A DNA stretch of 64,000 bases from SHWC01 sp050173345 (GCA_050173345.1 JBFXKW010000010.1:41644-105643), one strand, 5' to 3'; counted from the stretch's first letter, positions 8,572 to 26,245 are shown. Notes: a model not told the origin generated them from the letters alone. Made by a program: numbers and translations.

Positions 8572-9815
8572 ATGGTGTCCAAACTGCAGCCCGTGCGCGG
8601 CACGCGCGATCTCATGCCCGACGATTGCCGGCGGCATCGCCACGTCGCGGAAACCGCGCGGGCGATCGCCGAGCGCTATGGCTATGGCGAGATCGAGACG
8701 CCGATCTTCGAGTTCACCGAGGTATTCAAGCGCACCCTCGGCGAGACCTCGGATATCGTCACCAAGGAGATGTACACCTTCCCCGACCGCGGCGGCGAGC
8801 TCTTGACGCTTCGGCCCGAGAACACGGCCGGCGTCGCGCGCGCCTTCATCTCGGGCGGGCTCGGCCAGCTCCTGCCGCTCAAGTTCTTCTATGCCGGGCC
8901 GATGTTCCGCCATGAGCGGCCGCAGAAGGGCAGGCTGCGCCAGTTCCACCAGATCGGCGTCGAGCTGATGGGGGTCGCGGAGCCGCTCGGCGACGTCGAG
9001 GTGATCGGCCTCGGCGCGCATGTCCTCGAGGCGCTCGGCGTGCTCGAACACACCACGCTCGAGCTCAACACCTTGGGCGACACCGAAAGCCGGCAGGCCT
9101 ATCGCACCGCGCTCTACGACTATCTGAGCGCGCGGCGCGGCCAGCTCTCGGAAGACAGCCGCGACCGGCTCGAACGCAACCCCTTGCGCATCCTCGATTC
9201 GAAGGACGAGGGCGACCGCCGCCTGATCGAGAACGCGCCGCGCAACGACGCCTATCTCAACGCCGCGTCGAGCGCCTTCTTCAAGGAGGTCAAGGACGGG
9301 CTCGACGCCATCGGCGTGCGCTATGTCGTCAACCCGTTCCTGGTACGCGGGCTCGACTACTACTGCCACTCGGCCTTCGAGTTCACCACCGCGGCGCTCG
9401 GCGCGCAGGGCACGGTGCTGGCGGGCGGCCGCTATGACGGCCTGATCGAGACCATGGGCGGCCCGCCGACCCCGGGCGTCGGCTGGGCGGCCGGCATCGA
9501 GCGTCTCGCCATGCTGGTGGCCGAGCCGCCGCCGCCGCCGCGCCCGGTCGCGCTGGTGCCGGTCGGGCCTGCGGGCGAGGCCGCCGCGCTCGAACTCGCC
9601 AACCAGCTTCGCCGTCACGGCGTGACCGTTGAACTCGGCTATCGCGGCAATATGTCCAAGCGCATGAAGCACGCGAACAAGGTCAAGGCGCGATACGCGC
9701 TCCTGATCGGCGACGACGAGCTCGCCAAGGGCGTCGTCACGCTGCGCGACCTCGACAGCGGCGCGCAGGAGACGGTCGCGCGCGCCGCCCTGGCCGAGCG
9801 GCTGACCGCCGCGCC

Positions 9816-9819
<4 letters not shown>
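8572..9819 (+). CDS. hisS: histidine-tRNA ligase
   Basis: This 415-residue class II synthetase charges tRNA-His. Motif 2 is PMFRHERPQKGRLRQFHQIG. The histidine-specific RGLDYYC segment and motif 3 (GVGWAAGIERLAML) are present. The anticodon-binding domain occupies about 325-415. The start is MVSKLQPVRGTRDLMPDD, normal for HisS. It overlaps prfA at GTGA (9816-9819), so hisS, prfA and prmC form one coupled cluster. Confidence 0.96.
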
Positions 9820-10891
<1,072 letters not shown>

Positions 10892-10895
<4 letters not shown>

Positions 10896-11752
10896 GCGTG
10901 ACCGCGCTCACCATCGAGGATGCGCTGCGCGATGCGGCGCGCCGCTTCGCGGCCGCCGGCATCGAGACGCCGCGCGGCGAGGCGCGGCTGCTGCTTCTCC
11001 ATGTGCTGGGCTGCTCGCGCGAGACGTTGCTGAGCCGTTCGGATCGCGCGCTGGAGCGGGAGGCCGCCCGGCGCTTCGAGGCGCTGGTCGCGCGCCGCGC
11101 GCGGCGCGAGCCCTTGGCCTATCTCACGGGCGTGCGCGAGTTCTGGAGCCTGAGCTTCGAGGTTTCGCCGGCCACGCTGATCCCGCGCCCCGACAGCGAG
11201 ACGCTGATCGAGGCGGTGCTCGCTGCTCTCGACGATCGTGTGGCGCCCTTGCGCCTCCTCGATTTCGGCACCGGCACGGGTTGCCTGCTGCTTGCGCTGC
11301 TGAGCGAATTGCCGCGCGGGTTCGGCATCGGCGTCGACGCGAGCGAGGCGGCGCTGGCGGTTGCCCGGCGCAACGCGGCGCGCCACGGTCTCGGTGGGCG
11401 GTCGGCGTTCGTCGGCGGCTCGTGGGGGGCGGCATTGGAAGGCGTGTTCGACGTGATCGTCGCGAATCCGCCCTATGTCGCGGCGGGCGAGGCGGGCGCG
11501 ATGCAGCCGGAGGTAGCCGGCTTCGAGCCGCCACACGCGCTGTTTGCGGGGCGCGACGGCCTTGCCGCCTACCGGGCCTTGGCGCCCGACCTGGCGCGGC
11601 TGCTCGCGCCGGGTGGCGTCGCCGCGCTGGAGCTGGGCGTCGGCCAGGCCGATGCGGTGGCGCGGATCATGGAAGCGGCGGGCCTCACCGAGACCGGAAG
11701 GCGGCGCGACCTCGCGGGAATCGAGCGCTGCGCGCTGTTCGGCCGCCGCTAA
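10892..11752 (+). CDS. prmC: peptide chain release factor N5-glutamine methyltransferase
   Basis: This 286-residue methyltransferase modifies the GGQ glutamine of RF1 and RF2. It has an N-terminal helical domain (about 1-85), then PRPDSETLIE, motif I LLDFGTGTGCLLLALL, and the NPPY motif (VIVANPPYVA) that binds the glutamine side chain. It overlaps prfA by 4 bp. The 230-bp gap after it contains the promoter of the next gene. Confidence 0.95.
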
Positions 11753-11799
11753 CCGGCTGTTAACCATAAGATGGCAGGCTGCATCCCGGAAAAAATCGG

Positions 11800-11827
11800 T
11801 TGCAATCAGGCGAATCCGGGTTACTTA
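11800..11827 (+). promoter_or_regulatory. candidate sigma-70 promoter of the DUF4167 gene
   Basis: TTGCAA (11800-11805), a 16-bp spacer and TACTTA (11822-11827) lie in an AT-rich patch between prmC and the DUF4167 gene. The remaining leader to 11984 has no clear ORF. This is a position-based call only. Confidence 0.4.
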
Positions 11828-11984
11828 TTTTCATGGTAGCGATGAATACGGCCCGTCGGCTCTTTCTCATCGACTACCCTTTTCGACCAACGCCGCCCAT
11901 CATTGCCGAACCAGTCGGGACAGGCGCACGCGTGTCCGGGTCGGCCGCGCAGGGTGACGTTTGTGCGATGGACGAGAAAACAGC

Positions 11985-12368
11985 ATGAAGCAAATGCCGA
12001 ATCAGAAACGCTCCCGGAACTTCCGCGGGAACGGGCGTCGCCCGAATTTCCAGCCGCGTAACTCGACCTTCGAGAGCAGCGGCCCCGAGGGCAAGATCCG
12101 GGGCTCGGCCCACCAGGTGATCGACAAGTACCAGGCGCTGGCGCGCGATGCGCTGGCGGCTGGCGACCGCATCGCGGCGGAGAACTACCTGCAGCACGCG
12201 GAGCACTACTACCGCGTGCTGGTCGCGAGCGGCATCGATCCCCGCCCGAACCGCGGGCCGGCCGAGCAGCCGCTGGATGGCGAAGACGCAGGCCAAGGCG
12301 AGGCCGGCGCCGCGAGCGCCACCCGCAATCAGCCGAGCCACGAGCCCGAGAGCCAGCCGGTCGGCTAA
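11985..12368 (+). CDS. DUF4167 domain-containing protein
   Basis: This 127-residue basic protein begins MKQMPNQKRSRNFRGN. Its conserved core is HQVIDKYQALARDALAAGDR followed by AENYLQHAEHYYR (about 35-75), diagnostic of DUF4167 and TPR-like. The tail is disordered and acidic. The Arg/Asn/Gln-rich head suggests nucleic-acid binding, but no function is established. In alphaproteobacteria it usually sits between prmC and clpB, as here. A frame 24 bp upstream (11961) is open but less likely as the start. Confidence 0.85.
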   Translation: MKQMPNQKRSRNFRGNGRRPNFQPRNSTFESSGPEGKIRGSAHQVIDKYQALARDALAAGDRIAAENYLQHAEHYYRVLVASGIDPRPNRGPAEQPLDGEDAGQGEAGAASATRNQPSHEPESQPVG

Positions 12369-12402
12369 CCCCGCCGGCTCCTGAAAGCTTTTCGCGAGAC
12401 CG

Positions 12403-12527
12403 TAGAGCACGGTCCGATCAGGTTGCCCCAACCTGATCGGTGAATCGTGCTCTAACTTGCTGAGTAGAGCAGGATTCACGCTCGAGATGGAATCGCTTCG
12501 CGATTCCATCTCAAACGATCCTGCTCT
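12403..12527. repeat. tandem pair of long nested hairpins
   Basis: This lies in the 323-bp gap before clpB. Unit 1 pairs TAGAGCACG (12403) with CGTGCTCTA (12446-12454) around a CCGATCAGGTT/AACCTGATCGG stem. Unit 2 pairs AGAGCAGGAT (12466) with ATCCTGCTCT (12518-12527) around a GATGGAATCGC/GCGATTCCATC stem. The AGAGCA/TGCTCT outer boxes recur in both units, as in dispersed elements of alphaproteobacterial genomes. The rest of the gap (12528-12691) holds no gene; a clpB heat-shock promoter was not recognisable. Confidence 0.75.
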
Positions 12528-12691
12528 GGCGCCGCTTCGTTGCCGGCGCGGCTCCCTTGCGCGCGCGTGCCGGCTACCCATATACGGCTCGTGACGCGCA
12601 ATCTTCACGGCAGGCGCCCCTGCGCGTCACGGCGCGGCTGCGTGCGGCATGATGTCGGCGCGACCGGCTTGGCGGCCAAGGGAGCACTGAC

Positions 12692-15292
<2,601 letters not shown>

Positions 15293-15299
15293 TGTGTTA

Positions 15300-15441
15300 G
15301 TCCCGATGATGGAAAACGATCATCGGGACGCCCTCAGTCGCCGGGCGCGTGCGTCCGCACGCTTGGCTTTCGCCGCACAAGCGGCGCGGCGCGGTCGCGC
15401 CGTCCAAGCCTCGATGAGTCAAACTCATCGAGGCTTGGTAT
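15300..15441. repeat. structured dispersed repeat, copy B (about 142 bp)
   Basis: This is the second copy of the element at 1230-1370, in the same orientation and also just after a stop codon (clpB). Its final arm is a perfect 14-bp stem (AAGCCTCGATGAGT / ACTCATCGAGGCTT). Its second arm reads GCGTGCG/CGCACGC where copy A has GCATGC/GCATGC, so both sides changed together. The first loop also differs. Confidence 0.85.
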
Positions 15442-15559
15442 GAGACTCCGCGGGGCTCCATCCCGTAATCTGCCCGGGATGGGGCCTCGTTCGGGCTAAG
15501 CTGCCATGAGCGTGGGCACCGACGGGTGGCGCGTCTCTCCGGCACGGGGGTAACCAGCC

Positions 15560-17413
15560 GTGGACCAGAAGACCAGCTTCAACATTTGGTACGTGATCAT
15601 CGCGATCGGCGCGATCCTGCTGCTGCAGTATTTCTGGCTGGCGGGGAACACGGTCGAGCAGATTCCCTATAGCAGGTTCCTCACCGAGCTGGAGGCCGGC
15701 AACATCGCCGAGGCCACCGTCACCGAGAGCCAGATCCGCGGCAAGCTCAAATCGCCGCTGCCGAGTGGCGTCGAGCACTTCTCCACCAACAAGGTCGAGG
15801 GCGACATCGCCGACCGCCTGGCGGCGGCCGGCGTCGAGTTCGGCGGCGACACCGAGAAGACGGTGCTCGGCACCGTGCTGTCGTGGATCATCCCGGTGCT
15901 GATCTTCGTCGGCATCTGGTACTTCCTGATGCGGCGGCTGACCACGGGCAAGGGCGGCATCGGCGGGCTCGGCGGCTACATGGAGGTCGGGCGCAGCAAG
16001 GCGCGCGTCTACATGGAGAAGCAGGTCGGCGTGACCTTCGACGACGTGGCCGGCGTCGACGAGGCCAAGGAGGAGCTCAAGGAGATCATCGAGTTCCTGA
16101 AGGACCCGGAGACCTATGGCCGGCTCGGCGGCAGGCTGCCCAAGGGCATCCTCTTGGTCGGCCCGCCCGGCACCGGCAAGACGCTGCTGGCCCGCGCGGT
16201 GGCGGGCGAGGCGGGCGTGCCGTTCTTCTCGATCTCGGGTTCCGAGTTCGTCGAGATGTTCGTCGGCGTCGGCGCCGCGCGGGTGCGCGACCTGTTCGAG
16301 CAGGCGCGCAAGAAGGCGCCCTGCATCATCTTCATCGACGAGCTCGATGCGCTTGGCCGGGCGCGCGGCCTTGGCTTCGTCGGCGGCGAGTCCGAGAAGG
16401 AGCAGACCCTGAACCAGCTGCTCCACGAGCTCGACGGCTTCGATCCCTCGACCGGCATCGTGCTGCTGGGCGCAACCAACCGGCCCGAGATCCTCGACCC
16501 GGCGCTGCTGCGCGCCGGCCGCTTCGACCGCCAGATCCTGGTCGACCGGCCGGACAAGAAGGGGCGAATCCAGATTCTCGGCGTTCACCTGCGCAAGGTG
16601 AAGCTCGCGCCGGACGTCGATTCGGAGCAGATCGCGGCGCTGACTCCCGGCTTCTCGGGCGCCGACCTCGCCAACCTGGTGAACGAGGCGACCCTGCTGG
16701 CGACGAGGCGCCGCGCCAAGTCGGTGACCATGGAGGACTTCACGCGCGCGATCGAACGCATCATCGCCGGGCTCGAGAAGAAGAGCCGCATCCTCAACCC
16801 GAAGGAGCGCGAGACCGTCGCCTTTCACGAGATGGGCCACGCCCTGGTCGCGCTCTCATTGCCGGGCAGCGACCCGGTGCACAAGGTCTCGATCATCCCG
16901 CGCGGCATCGGCGCGCTCGGCTACACCATCCAGCGGCCGACCGAGGACCGCTACCTGATGTCGCGCGCCGAGCTCGAGAACAAGATGGCGGTGCTGCTCG
17001 GCGGGCGTGCCGCGGAGAAGCTCGTGTTCGACGAGGTTTCGACCGGCGCGCAGGACGACCTCGCCAAGATAACCGACATCGCGCGCAGCATGGTGACGCG
17101 CTACGGCATGGAGGAGAGCCTGGGCCAGGCGAGCTACGAGCAGGAGCCCTCGCCGTTTCTCGGGCCGTACGCCGCCATGCCGCGCGAGCGGCACTACAGC
17201 GAGGCGACCGCCGAGGCGATCGACAAGGCGGTGCGCGCGCTGATCGACAAGGCGTTCGACCGGGCGACCGGGATCCTCAGAGAGCGCCGCGCGATCCTGG
17301 AGGCCGGCGCGCGGGCGCTGCTCGAACGCGAGACGCTCTCGCAGGAAGACCTCGCGGCGCTGCTCGAAAGCGGCACGCTGCCGAAGCCGAAGGCCTCCGC
17401 CGCGGCGGATTGA
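15560..17413 (+). CDS. FtsH-family ATP-dependent zinc metalloprotease
   Basis: This 617-residue membrane-anchored AAA protease has two membrane helices (about 8-26 and 108-128) flanking a periplasmic domain. The AAA module has Walker A GPPGTGKT (about 201), the FVGVGAARVRDLF pore region and the SRH ATNRPEILDPALLRAGRFDR. The zinc site is HEMGH (about 422) instead of the common HEAGH. The GLGFVGGESEKEQTLNQL segment replaces the classical GGGNDEREQTLNQ, so this may be a second FtsH paralogue. It starts at GTG with GGGG upstream. It converges with the M23 gene. Confidence 0.88.
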   Translation: MDQKTSFNIWYVIIAIGAILLLQYFWLAGNTVEQIPYSRFLTELEAGNIAEATVTESQIRGKLKSPLPSGVEHFSTNKVEGDIADRLAAAGVEFGGDTEKTVLGTVLSWIIPVLIFVGIWYFLMRRLTTGKGGIGGLGGYMEVGRSKARVYMEKQVGVTFDDVAGVDEAKEELKEIIEFLKDPETYGRLGGRLPKGILLVGPPGTGKTLLARAVAGEAGVPFFSISGSEFVEMFVGVGAARVRDLFEQARKKAPCIIFIDELDALGRARGLGFVGGESEKEQTLNQLLHELDGFDPSTGIVLLGATNRPEILDPALLRAGRFDRQILVDRPDKKGRIQILGVHLRKVKLAPDVDSEQIAALTPGFSGADLANLVNEATLLATRRRAKSVTMEDFTRAIERIIAGLEKKSRILNPKERETVAFHEMGHALVALSLPGSDPVHKVSIIPRGIGALGYTIQRPTEDRYLMSRAELENKMAVLLGGRAAEKLVFDEVSTGAQDDLAKITDIARSMVTRYGMEESLGQASYEQEPSPFLGPYAAMPRERHYSEATAEAIDKAVRALIDKAFDRATGILRERRAILEAGARALLERETLSQEDLAALLESGTLPKPKASAAAD

Positions 17414-17472
17414 GGCGGGTCGCTTCGGAAAAGAACGGCTAGGTATTTCTGGAAGCCAGCCCCGGTGCGGTT

Positions 17473-17497
17473 CCCTCTCCCGCCGCGCGGGAGAGGG
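17473..17497. terminator. hairpin between convergent genes
   Basis: CCCTCTCCCGC and GCGGGAGAGGG form a perfect 11-bp stem with a 3-nt loop, in the 100-bp gap between the convergent ftsH-like and M23 genes. No T-run follows. It has the same CCCTCTCCC core as the hairpin at 1416. Confidence 0.5.
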
Positions 17498-17514
17498 GGA
17501 CGCGTGGGTCCGCT

Positions 17515-20499
17515 TCAGTTCCCCGTGCCGGGGAGGCGGAGGGCGTTCTGTGCGAGGCGGGCGTCGATCGTCTCGGCCTGCGCGAACATCACCTGGTAGT
17601 TGTCGATCGTTTGCTTGAACTGGGCGAGCTGCTTGCCGGCGAGCTGCTTGCCGGTCGGCAGCTTGGTGCCGTTCGGGTTGACCTGAGCGTCGTGCTTCAG
17701 GACTTCGTAGTGGAGGTGCGGGCCGGTGGAGCGGCCGGTCGTGCCGACATAGGCGACCACCTGGCCCTGGCGCACGCGCGTGCCGACCTTCATGCCGCGG
17801 GCATAGCTCTTGAGGTGGGCGTAGGCGGTCTTGTAGGTGTCGTTGTGCTTGATCCGCACATATTTGCCGTAGCTCGAGAACCAGCCGATCTTCTCGATCA
17901 CGCCGTCGCCCGCGGCGTAGACCGGCGTGCCCGAGGGCGCGGCGAAATCGACCCCCTTGTGCTTCTTCGAGTAGCCGAGGATCGGGTGCTTGCGCATGCC
18001 GAAGTCGGACGAGATGCGCGCGCCGTCGATCGGCGTGCGCAGCAGCGCCTTGCGCACGCTCCTGCCGTTGCGGTCGAAATAGTCGGTCGGGCCGTCCGGC
18101 GGCTCGTAGCGATAGAAGGCAAGCGCCTCGCCGTTGACGGTGAGCATGGCGTAGAGCACCGCACCCTGCTCGACGACGTCGCCCCGGTCCGTCTCGGTGC
18201 GCTCGTAGAGCACCTCGAAACGGTCGCCCGGATGCAGGCCGCGCTGGAAGTCGACGTCGTAGCTGAAGATCTGGGTCAGTTGGGCGACCACGTCCATCGA
18301 GAGGCCGGCGGAGAGCGCGGTCTGGTAGAAGCTCGACGAGATTTCGCCGCTTGCCTTGTAGACCGTGCTGATCAGGGGACGCTGCACGTCGCGCGCCTCG
18401 AAGTGGTCGCCGGGGCGCCGCTCGATCACGATGTCGCGGTCCGCGGAGACGCCGAGCGAGACCCGGATCAGCGCGAGCGCGGGCTCGTCGTCCGCCGTGC
18501 TGCCCTGCTCGACAGGCGCGGCCGCCTCGAAGGTGAGCGCGAGCGTCTGCCCGACCTGCAGGCGGCGCGGGTTGTGCACCTTGCTGAACGCCGAGACCAC
18601 GGCCTCGGCCTCGGCCGTGCTGGCGCCGCCGCGCGTGAGCGCGGCGACCAGCGTGTCGCCCTTGCTGATCTCGATCTTGCGGAAGTACGGATCCTCCTCG
18701 CCGACGCCGGCACGCTCCTCGAGGTCGAGCGCGCGGTTGGGCTTCGGCTCCGGCGCGAGGTCGATGGCGGCGGCCTCCGCGGCGCCGGTGCGGCCGAGCA
18801 CGTCGCCGATGCTGCCGAGCCAGGAGAGCACGGACCAGCCGCCCTCCTCGCCGCTGTCGAACTCGCCGGCCGGCTGCCTGATCCCGGGCTCGACGCCGCC
18901 TTCCGGGACCGCGAGCGCCGGATAGCCGGCATAGAGCTTCTCCAGCCCTTCGGGCAGCAGCCGGTCGGCGAAGCTCGGCGCGCGCGCGAACTCAGCCTTG
19001 TAGCGGCCATTGGCCTGGCGCCGTACGTCGACATAGCGCTGCTCGCTGAGCGCGATGCTCAGGCCCGAGAGGTGCAGCGCGCCCGACGGATCGAGGTCGG
19101 TGAGGAGGGCGATCACCTGCCCGTCGCGCAGCCGCCGCGGGTTGTAGATCTTGCGGAGCGCGCGGACCGCTTGGTCGATCTCGGCCATGTCGACGCCTTC
19201 GCGCAGCAGCATGTTCATCAGCGAATCGCCGGCCTCCACCACGAGCCGGTAGGCGGCATCGCGCGGCGCGGCCTGCTCCTCGATATAGACCGCCGGGCTG
19301 TCGGCGGCGGTGATCTGGTCGAGCGCGGCCTGCGTCTCGGTCACGCCGGCGGCTGGCTCGATCGCCGATAGGGTCGCGGGGGCGTCAGCAGCAGCCCGGG
19401 CGCCCTGGGGCGCAGCGGTCAGCGGGCCGAACTCGCCGTCCTCGCGCCGCGCGATCACGACGGGACCGCGGCCGTTCTGCGCGATCGCCAGGCTCTCGAG
19501 GTGCTTCTTGCCGGTGATGTCGAGCGTGTAGCCGAGCCGGATCTTCTGGCCCCAGCGCAGCGTCGTCGGGTCGATAGAGAGCGCGAGCGCCTTGGCCGCC
19601 GCGGCGATGTCGGCGTCCCGGTAGCGCCGCGCCTTCAGCAGCGAGTGCAGCGTGCCGCCCTTGCTGAGCGCGACGATTTCCTCGCGCTCCTGGTGCGATG
19701 CGTCGGTCTTGCCGGCCGCGCCGGCTTCGGCCTGCGCCGCGGCGGCGGTGCCGGGCGGGCCGAAGCTGCCGTCATCGCGCCGCGCCACCTCAACCAGCGC
19801 GCCGCCCTTCGAGCGGATGCCGAGGCGGGACAGCGCGTAGCGGCCCTTGTGCTCGGCGCCGCGCACGATCTCGATCTGCTCGCCGATGCCGAGCGAACGG
19901 AGCTCGACATGGCGGCTGATCGCCGCGATGGCGCGCTGCGCATCGCCGGCATCGACGCGCGCCGCCTTCAGGATGTCGGCCAGGGTGTCGCCGCGCTTGA
20001 TGCTGACCATGCGGTCGTCGTCCGAAACGCTCGGCGCGCCATCGGGGCTTGCCTCCGCCGAATCAGCGGCCGGCGCGGCGACCGCGAGCGGCCGCTTGCT
20101 GCGCCGGGCGGTGAAGTCGTCGTCGCCGGTGCGGGTCGCCTCGACGAAGCGGCCCTTGGCGAGCTTGATGCTGGCGCCGAGCAGGCGCGGCGAACCGCTC
20201 GAGTCAGGCTCGATCAGGACGATGACGTGCTGGCCGGGCTTGAGATCGTGCGGATCGAAGAGCTTGCGGAGCACCTTGCCGAGCCGGCCGGCATCGGCCG
20301 GGCTGGCACCGGCGCCGAGCAGCACGCCTTCGAGCGTGTCGCCCGGGCGAACTTCCACCTCATGGGCCGAGGCCGCTGCAACTGCCGATTGTGCAGCGCC
20401 TGCTTTCGCCATGACGGTGGAAGCGGTCCCTCCGAAACCGGCGCCGATGGCGCACCCCAATGCCAGCGCAGCGCCGATGGCGAGACCGCGTCCCCTCAT
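17515..20499 (-). CDS. M23 family murein peptidase with five LysM-like modules
   Basis: This 994-residue exported protein has an N-terminal signal/anchor (about 5-30, GLAIGAALALGCAIGAGFGG). Five GDTL-type modules of the LysM/OapA kind follow (starting at about 53, 166, 276, 420 and 615). Each ends in a (NPRRL)xxGQ-like turn. A classical lysostaphin-fold M23 domain covers about 840-945, with zinc ligands in HKGVD and HLHYE and the intervening AYAHL. It probably cleaves peptidoglycan cross-links during growth or division. The C-terminal 45 residues are helical. Family members usually carry one or two such modules, so five is large. Confidence 0.88.
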   Translation of the reverse strand: MRGRGLAIGAALALGCAIGAGFGGTASTVMAKAGAAQSAVAAASAHEVEVRPGDTLEGVLLGAGASPADAGRLGKVLRKLFDPHDLKPGQHVIVLIEPDSSGSPRLLGASIKLAKGRFVEATRTGDDDFTARRSKRPLAVAAPAADSAEASPDGAPSVSDDDRMVSIKRGDTLADILKAARVDAGDAQRAIAAISRHVELRSLGIGEQIEIVRGAEHKGRYALSRLGIRSKGGALVEVARRDDGSFGPPGTAAAAQAEAGAAGKTDASHQEREEIVALSKGGTLHSLLKARRYRDADIAAAAKALALSIDPTTLRWGQKIRLGYTLDITGKKHLESLAIAQNGRGPVVIARREDGEFGPLTAAPQGARAAADAPATLSAIEPAAGVTETQAALDQITAADSPAVYIEEQAAPRDAAYRLVVEAGDSLMNMLLREGVDMAEIDQAVRALRKIYNPRRLRDGQVIALLTDLDPSGALHLSGLSIALSEQRYVDVRRQANGRYKAEFARAPSFADRLLPEGLEKLYAGYPALAVPEGGVEPGIRQPAGEFDSGEEGGWSVLSWLGSIGDVLGRTGAAEAAAIDLAPEPKPNRALDLEERAGVGEEDPYFRKIEISKGDTLVAALTRGGASTAEAEAVVSAFSKVHNPRRLQVGQTLALTFEAAAPVEQGSTADDEPALALIRVSLGVSADRDIVIERRPGDHFEARDVQRPLISTVYKASGEISSSFYQTALSAGLSMDVVAQLTQIFSYDVDFQRGLHPGDRFEVLYERTETDRGDVVEQGAVLYAMLTVNGEALAFYRYEPPDGPTDYFDRNGRSVRKALLRTPIDGARISSDFGMRKHPILGYSKKHKGVDFAAPSGTPVYAAGDGVIEKIGWFSSYGKYVRIKHNDTYKTAYAHLKSYARGMKVGTRVRQGQVVAYVGTTGRSTGPHLHYEVLKHDAQVNPNGTKLPTGKQLAGKQLAQFKQTIDNYQVMFAQAETIDARLAQNALRLPGTGN

Positions 20500-20647
20500 C
20501 CTAGAGCCCCCGCTCTTATCTGGCTGTTCTCAGATACTGCAGCTATTAGGGAACCGCGTTCCGCGTCGAGGGCGCGACGCGACTCACAACCTCCCCCGAA
20601 ATCTCTTGCGAGCGAATCCTAGCGGACTCACGATGAACTGGAGGTTA

Positions 20648-20676
20648 ACCATGCTGATGATCGCACCGGTTGTCAA
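20648..20676 (-). promoter_or_regulatory. candidate promoter for the M23 peptidase gene
   Basis: On the minus strand a perfect TTGACA (plus-strand 20671-20676) is followed after 17 bp by CATGGT (20648-20653). The -35 is consensus and the -10 is weak. It lies about 150 bp upstream of the M23 start, in the 570-bp gap shared with the rrn operon. Confidence 0.35.
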
Positions 20677-20826
20677 CGCGCAAAGGCTTGTTGTGCGACA
20701 CTTTTCCACACTTTTCGGGGTCGTCGGGAGCATATGACAGGGCGGTCGGGGTAGCCGGAAGGCCGGTCCGCACCGGCCCGGCCGAAGGCTAGAAACGGCC
20801 CGTCATCTTTCCTATATGATGCTTGC

Positions 20827-20855
20827 TTGACTCTCCAACCGCGTGAGAGTATACG
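20827..20855 (+). promoter_or_regulatory. rrn operon promoter
   Basis: TTGACT (20827-20832), an exact 17-bp spacer and TATACG (20850-20855) lie about 215 bp before mature 16S. This is a strong sigma-70 match. The leader down to 21070 contains imperfect GC-rich stems, probably for RNase III processing and antitermination. The rest of 20500-21070 shows no gene. Confidence 0.7.
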
Positions 20856-21070
20856 CACCCTCCCGGTCGAGGCCGGGACGCTCTTTGCATCGTTGATTGA
20901 GAGGAAGGGAAGCGTGGGCGGCGCCGGCAGGCGCTAACCTGCGCAGACCAAGATAGGTTCGCTCCGTGGCTTCCGCCGCGGGGCGAAGCCAACGCGTTTT
21001 GCGCAGGATCCACGTCAACTGAAGAGATCGGCAAGGCGGCCTCGGCCGCCGCGCGGTTCTCTTTGCAGTT

Positions 21071-22567
<1,497 letters not shown>

Positions 22568-22743
22568 GTCGGAGAGCCTCGGCTTTCCGGCGCACCTTAC
22601 AACCGGCGCCTGTTTGCGCCGCCTTCGCTTCCCTTCCGGCCACCCAGCGGCTTACCCCGTGCGCCGACCTCGGTCGCCGCGCACGATGCTACGAGACCGT
22701 GACGCCGCAGGCCGCCCTTGGCCGGGTGCGCTCGACTTGATAG

Positions 22744-22820
<77 letters not shown>

Positions 22821-22872
22821 TTCAGATGGCAGACGGCAGGAATCACGCTGATTCCTGTCGGTCATAAGGGTC

Positions 22873-22948
22873 GGGGGTGTAGCTCAGTTGGGAGAGCGCC
22901 TGCTTTGCAAGCAGGAGGTCATCGGTTCGATCCCGTTCACCTCCACCA
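22873..22948 (+). tRNA. tRNA-Ala (TGC)
   Basis: This 76-nt cloverleaf has acceptor GGGGGTG / CACCTCC (one G-U), anticodon TGC in TTTGCAA and an encoded CCA. It is the second spacer tRNA. The remaining spacer to 23146 is non-coding leader for 23S. Confidence 0.97.
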
Positions 22949-23146
22949 TGCTATGGCGGCGTGTCCCGGCTCGAGCCCGGGTGGCAGGATAGACGGGTTT
23001 CGCTGTTTTCATCGTGAATAGGAGATGACCTTGGGTGCTCGATCGCCGCTTGCGGCGTCGGGTGTTCGAGGCGAAAGCACTGACTGTGCTCTGAATCTTC
23101 AAGGAGGCTTTCTGCCTCTCGCGTCCCCTTATGGGTGCGCGTGGGG

Positions 23147-25899
<2,753 letters not shown>

Positions 25900-26125
25900 T
25901 CGCCGCGCCCATCCATAAGCGGGCGGACGAGAGGCAAGAGCCGCCTTGAAGAAAAGGAGCCAAGCTCGGTGCTTTCGCCGAAACGTAGCGTCGCTTGAGA
26001 CGGCATCGCGCCGCGATCCGTCTCGAAGCGGTGCCGCATCCCAAGGCGTTGCACGCGACGAACCAGGCAGGCGTCGCGTCCGACGAAGCAGGCATGCACG
26101 TCGCTTCCGACGTGGCGGCTTTGAC
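25900..26125 (+). other. 23S-5S spacer with a strong hairpin
   Basis: This 226-nt spacer holds no gene. A long imperfect hairpin spans 25992-26030 (CGCTT ... GAGACGG against CCGTCTC ... AAGCG). Several further GTCGC/GCGAC pairs follow up to 26120. These are probably RNase III processing stems. Confidence 0.5.
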
Positions 26126-26245
26126 GACCTGGTGGCTATGGCGAGGGGCTCAACACCCGATCCCATTCCGAACTCGGCCGTGAAAACCCTCAGCGCCGAT
26201 GGTACTGCGTCTTAAGGCGCGGGAGAGTAGGTCGCTGCCAGGTCT
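26126..26245 (+). rRNA. 5S ribosomal RNA
   Basis: This is about 120 nt. The ends pair (ACCTGGTGGC with GCTGCCAGGT). CCCGATCCCATTCCGAACTC and the GTACTGCGTCTTAAGGCG hairpin are typical of alphaproteobacterial 5S. The exact ends may be off by 1-3 nt. Confidence 0.93.

Noticed and set aside
11800..11988. 62-residue frame between prmC and DUF4167
   Set aside because: Begins inside the candidate promoter, no family features, no ribosome site.
17611..19371. 586-residue plus-strand frame across the M23 gene
   Set aside because: It opposes the M23 peptidase, whose signal, modules and zinc site are all on the minus strand.
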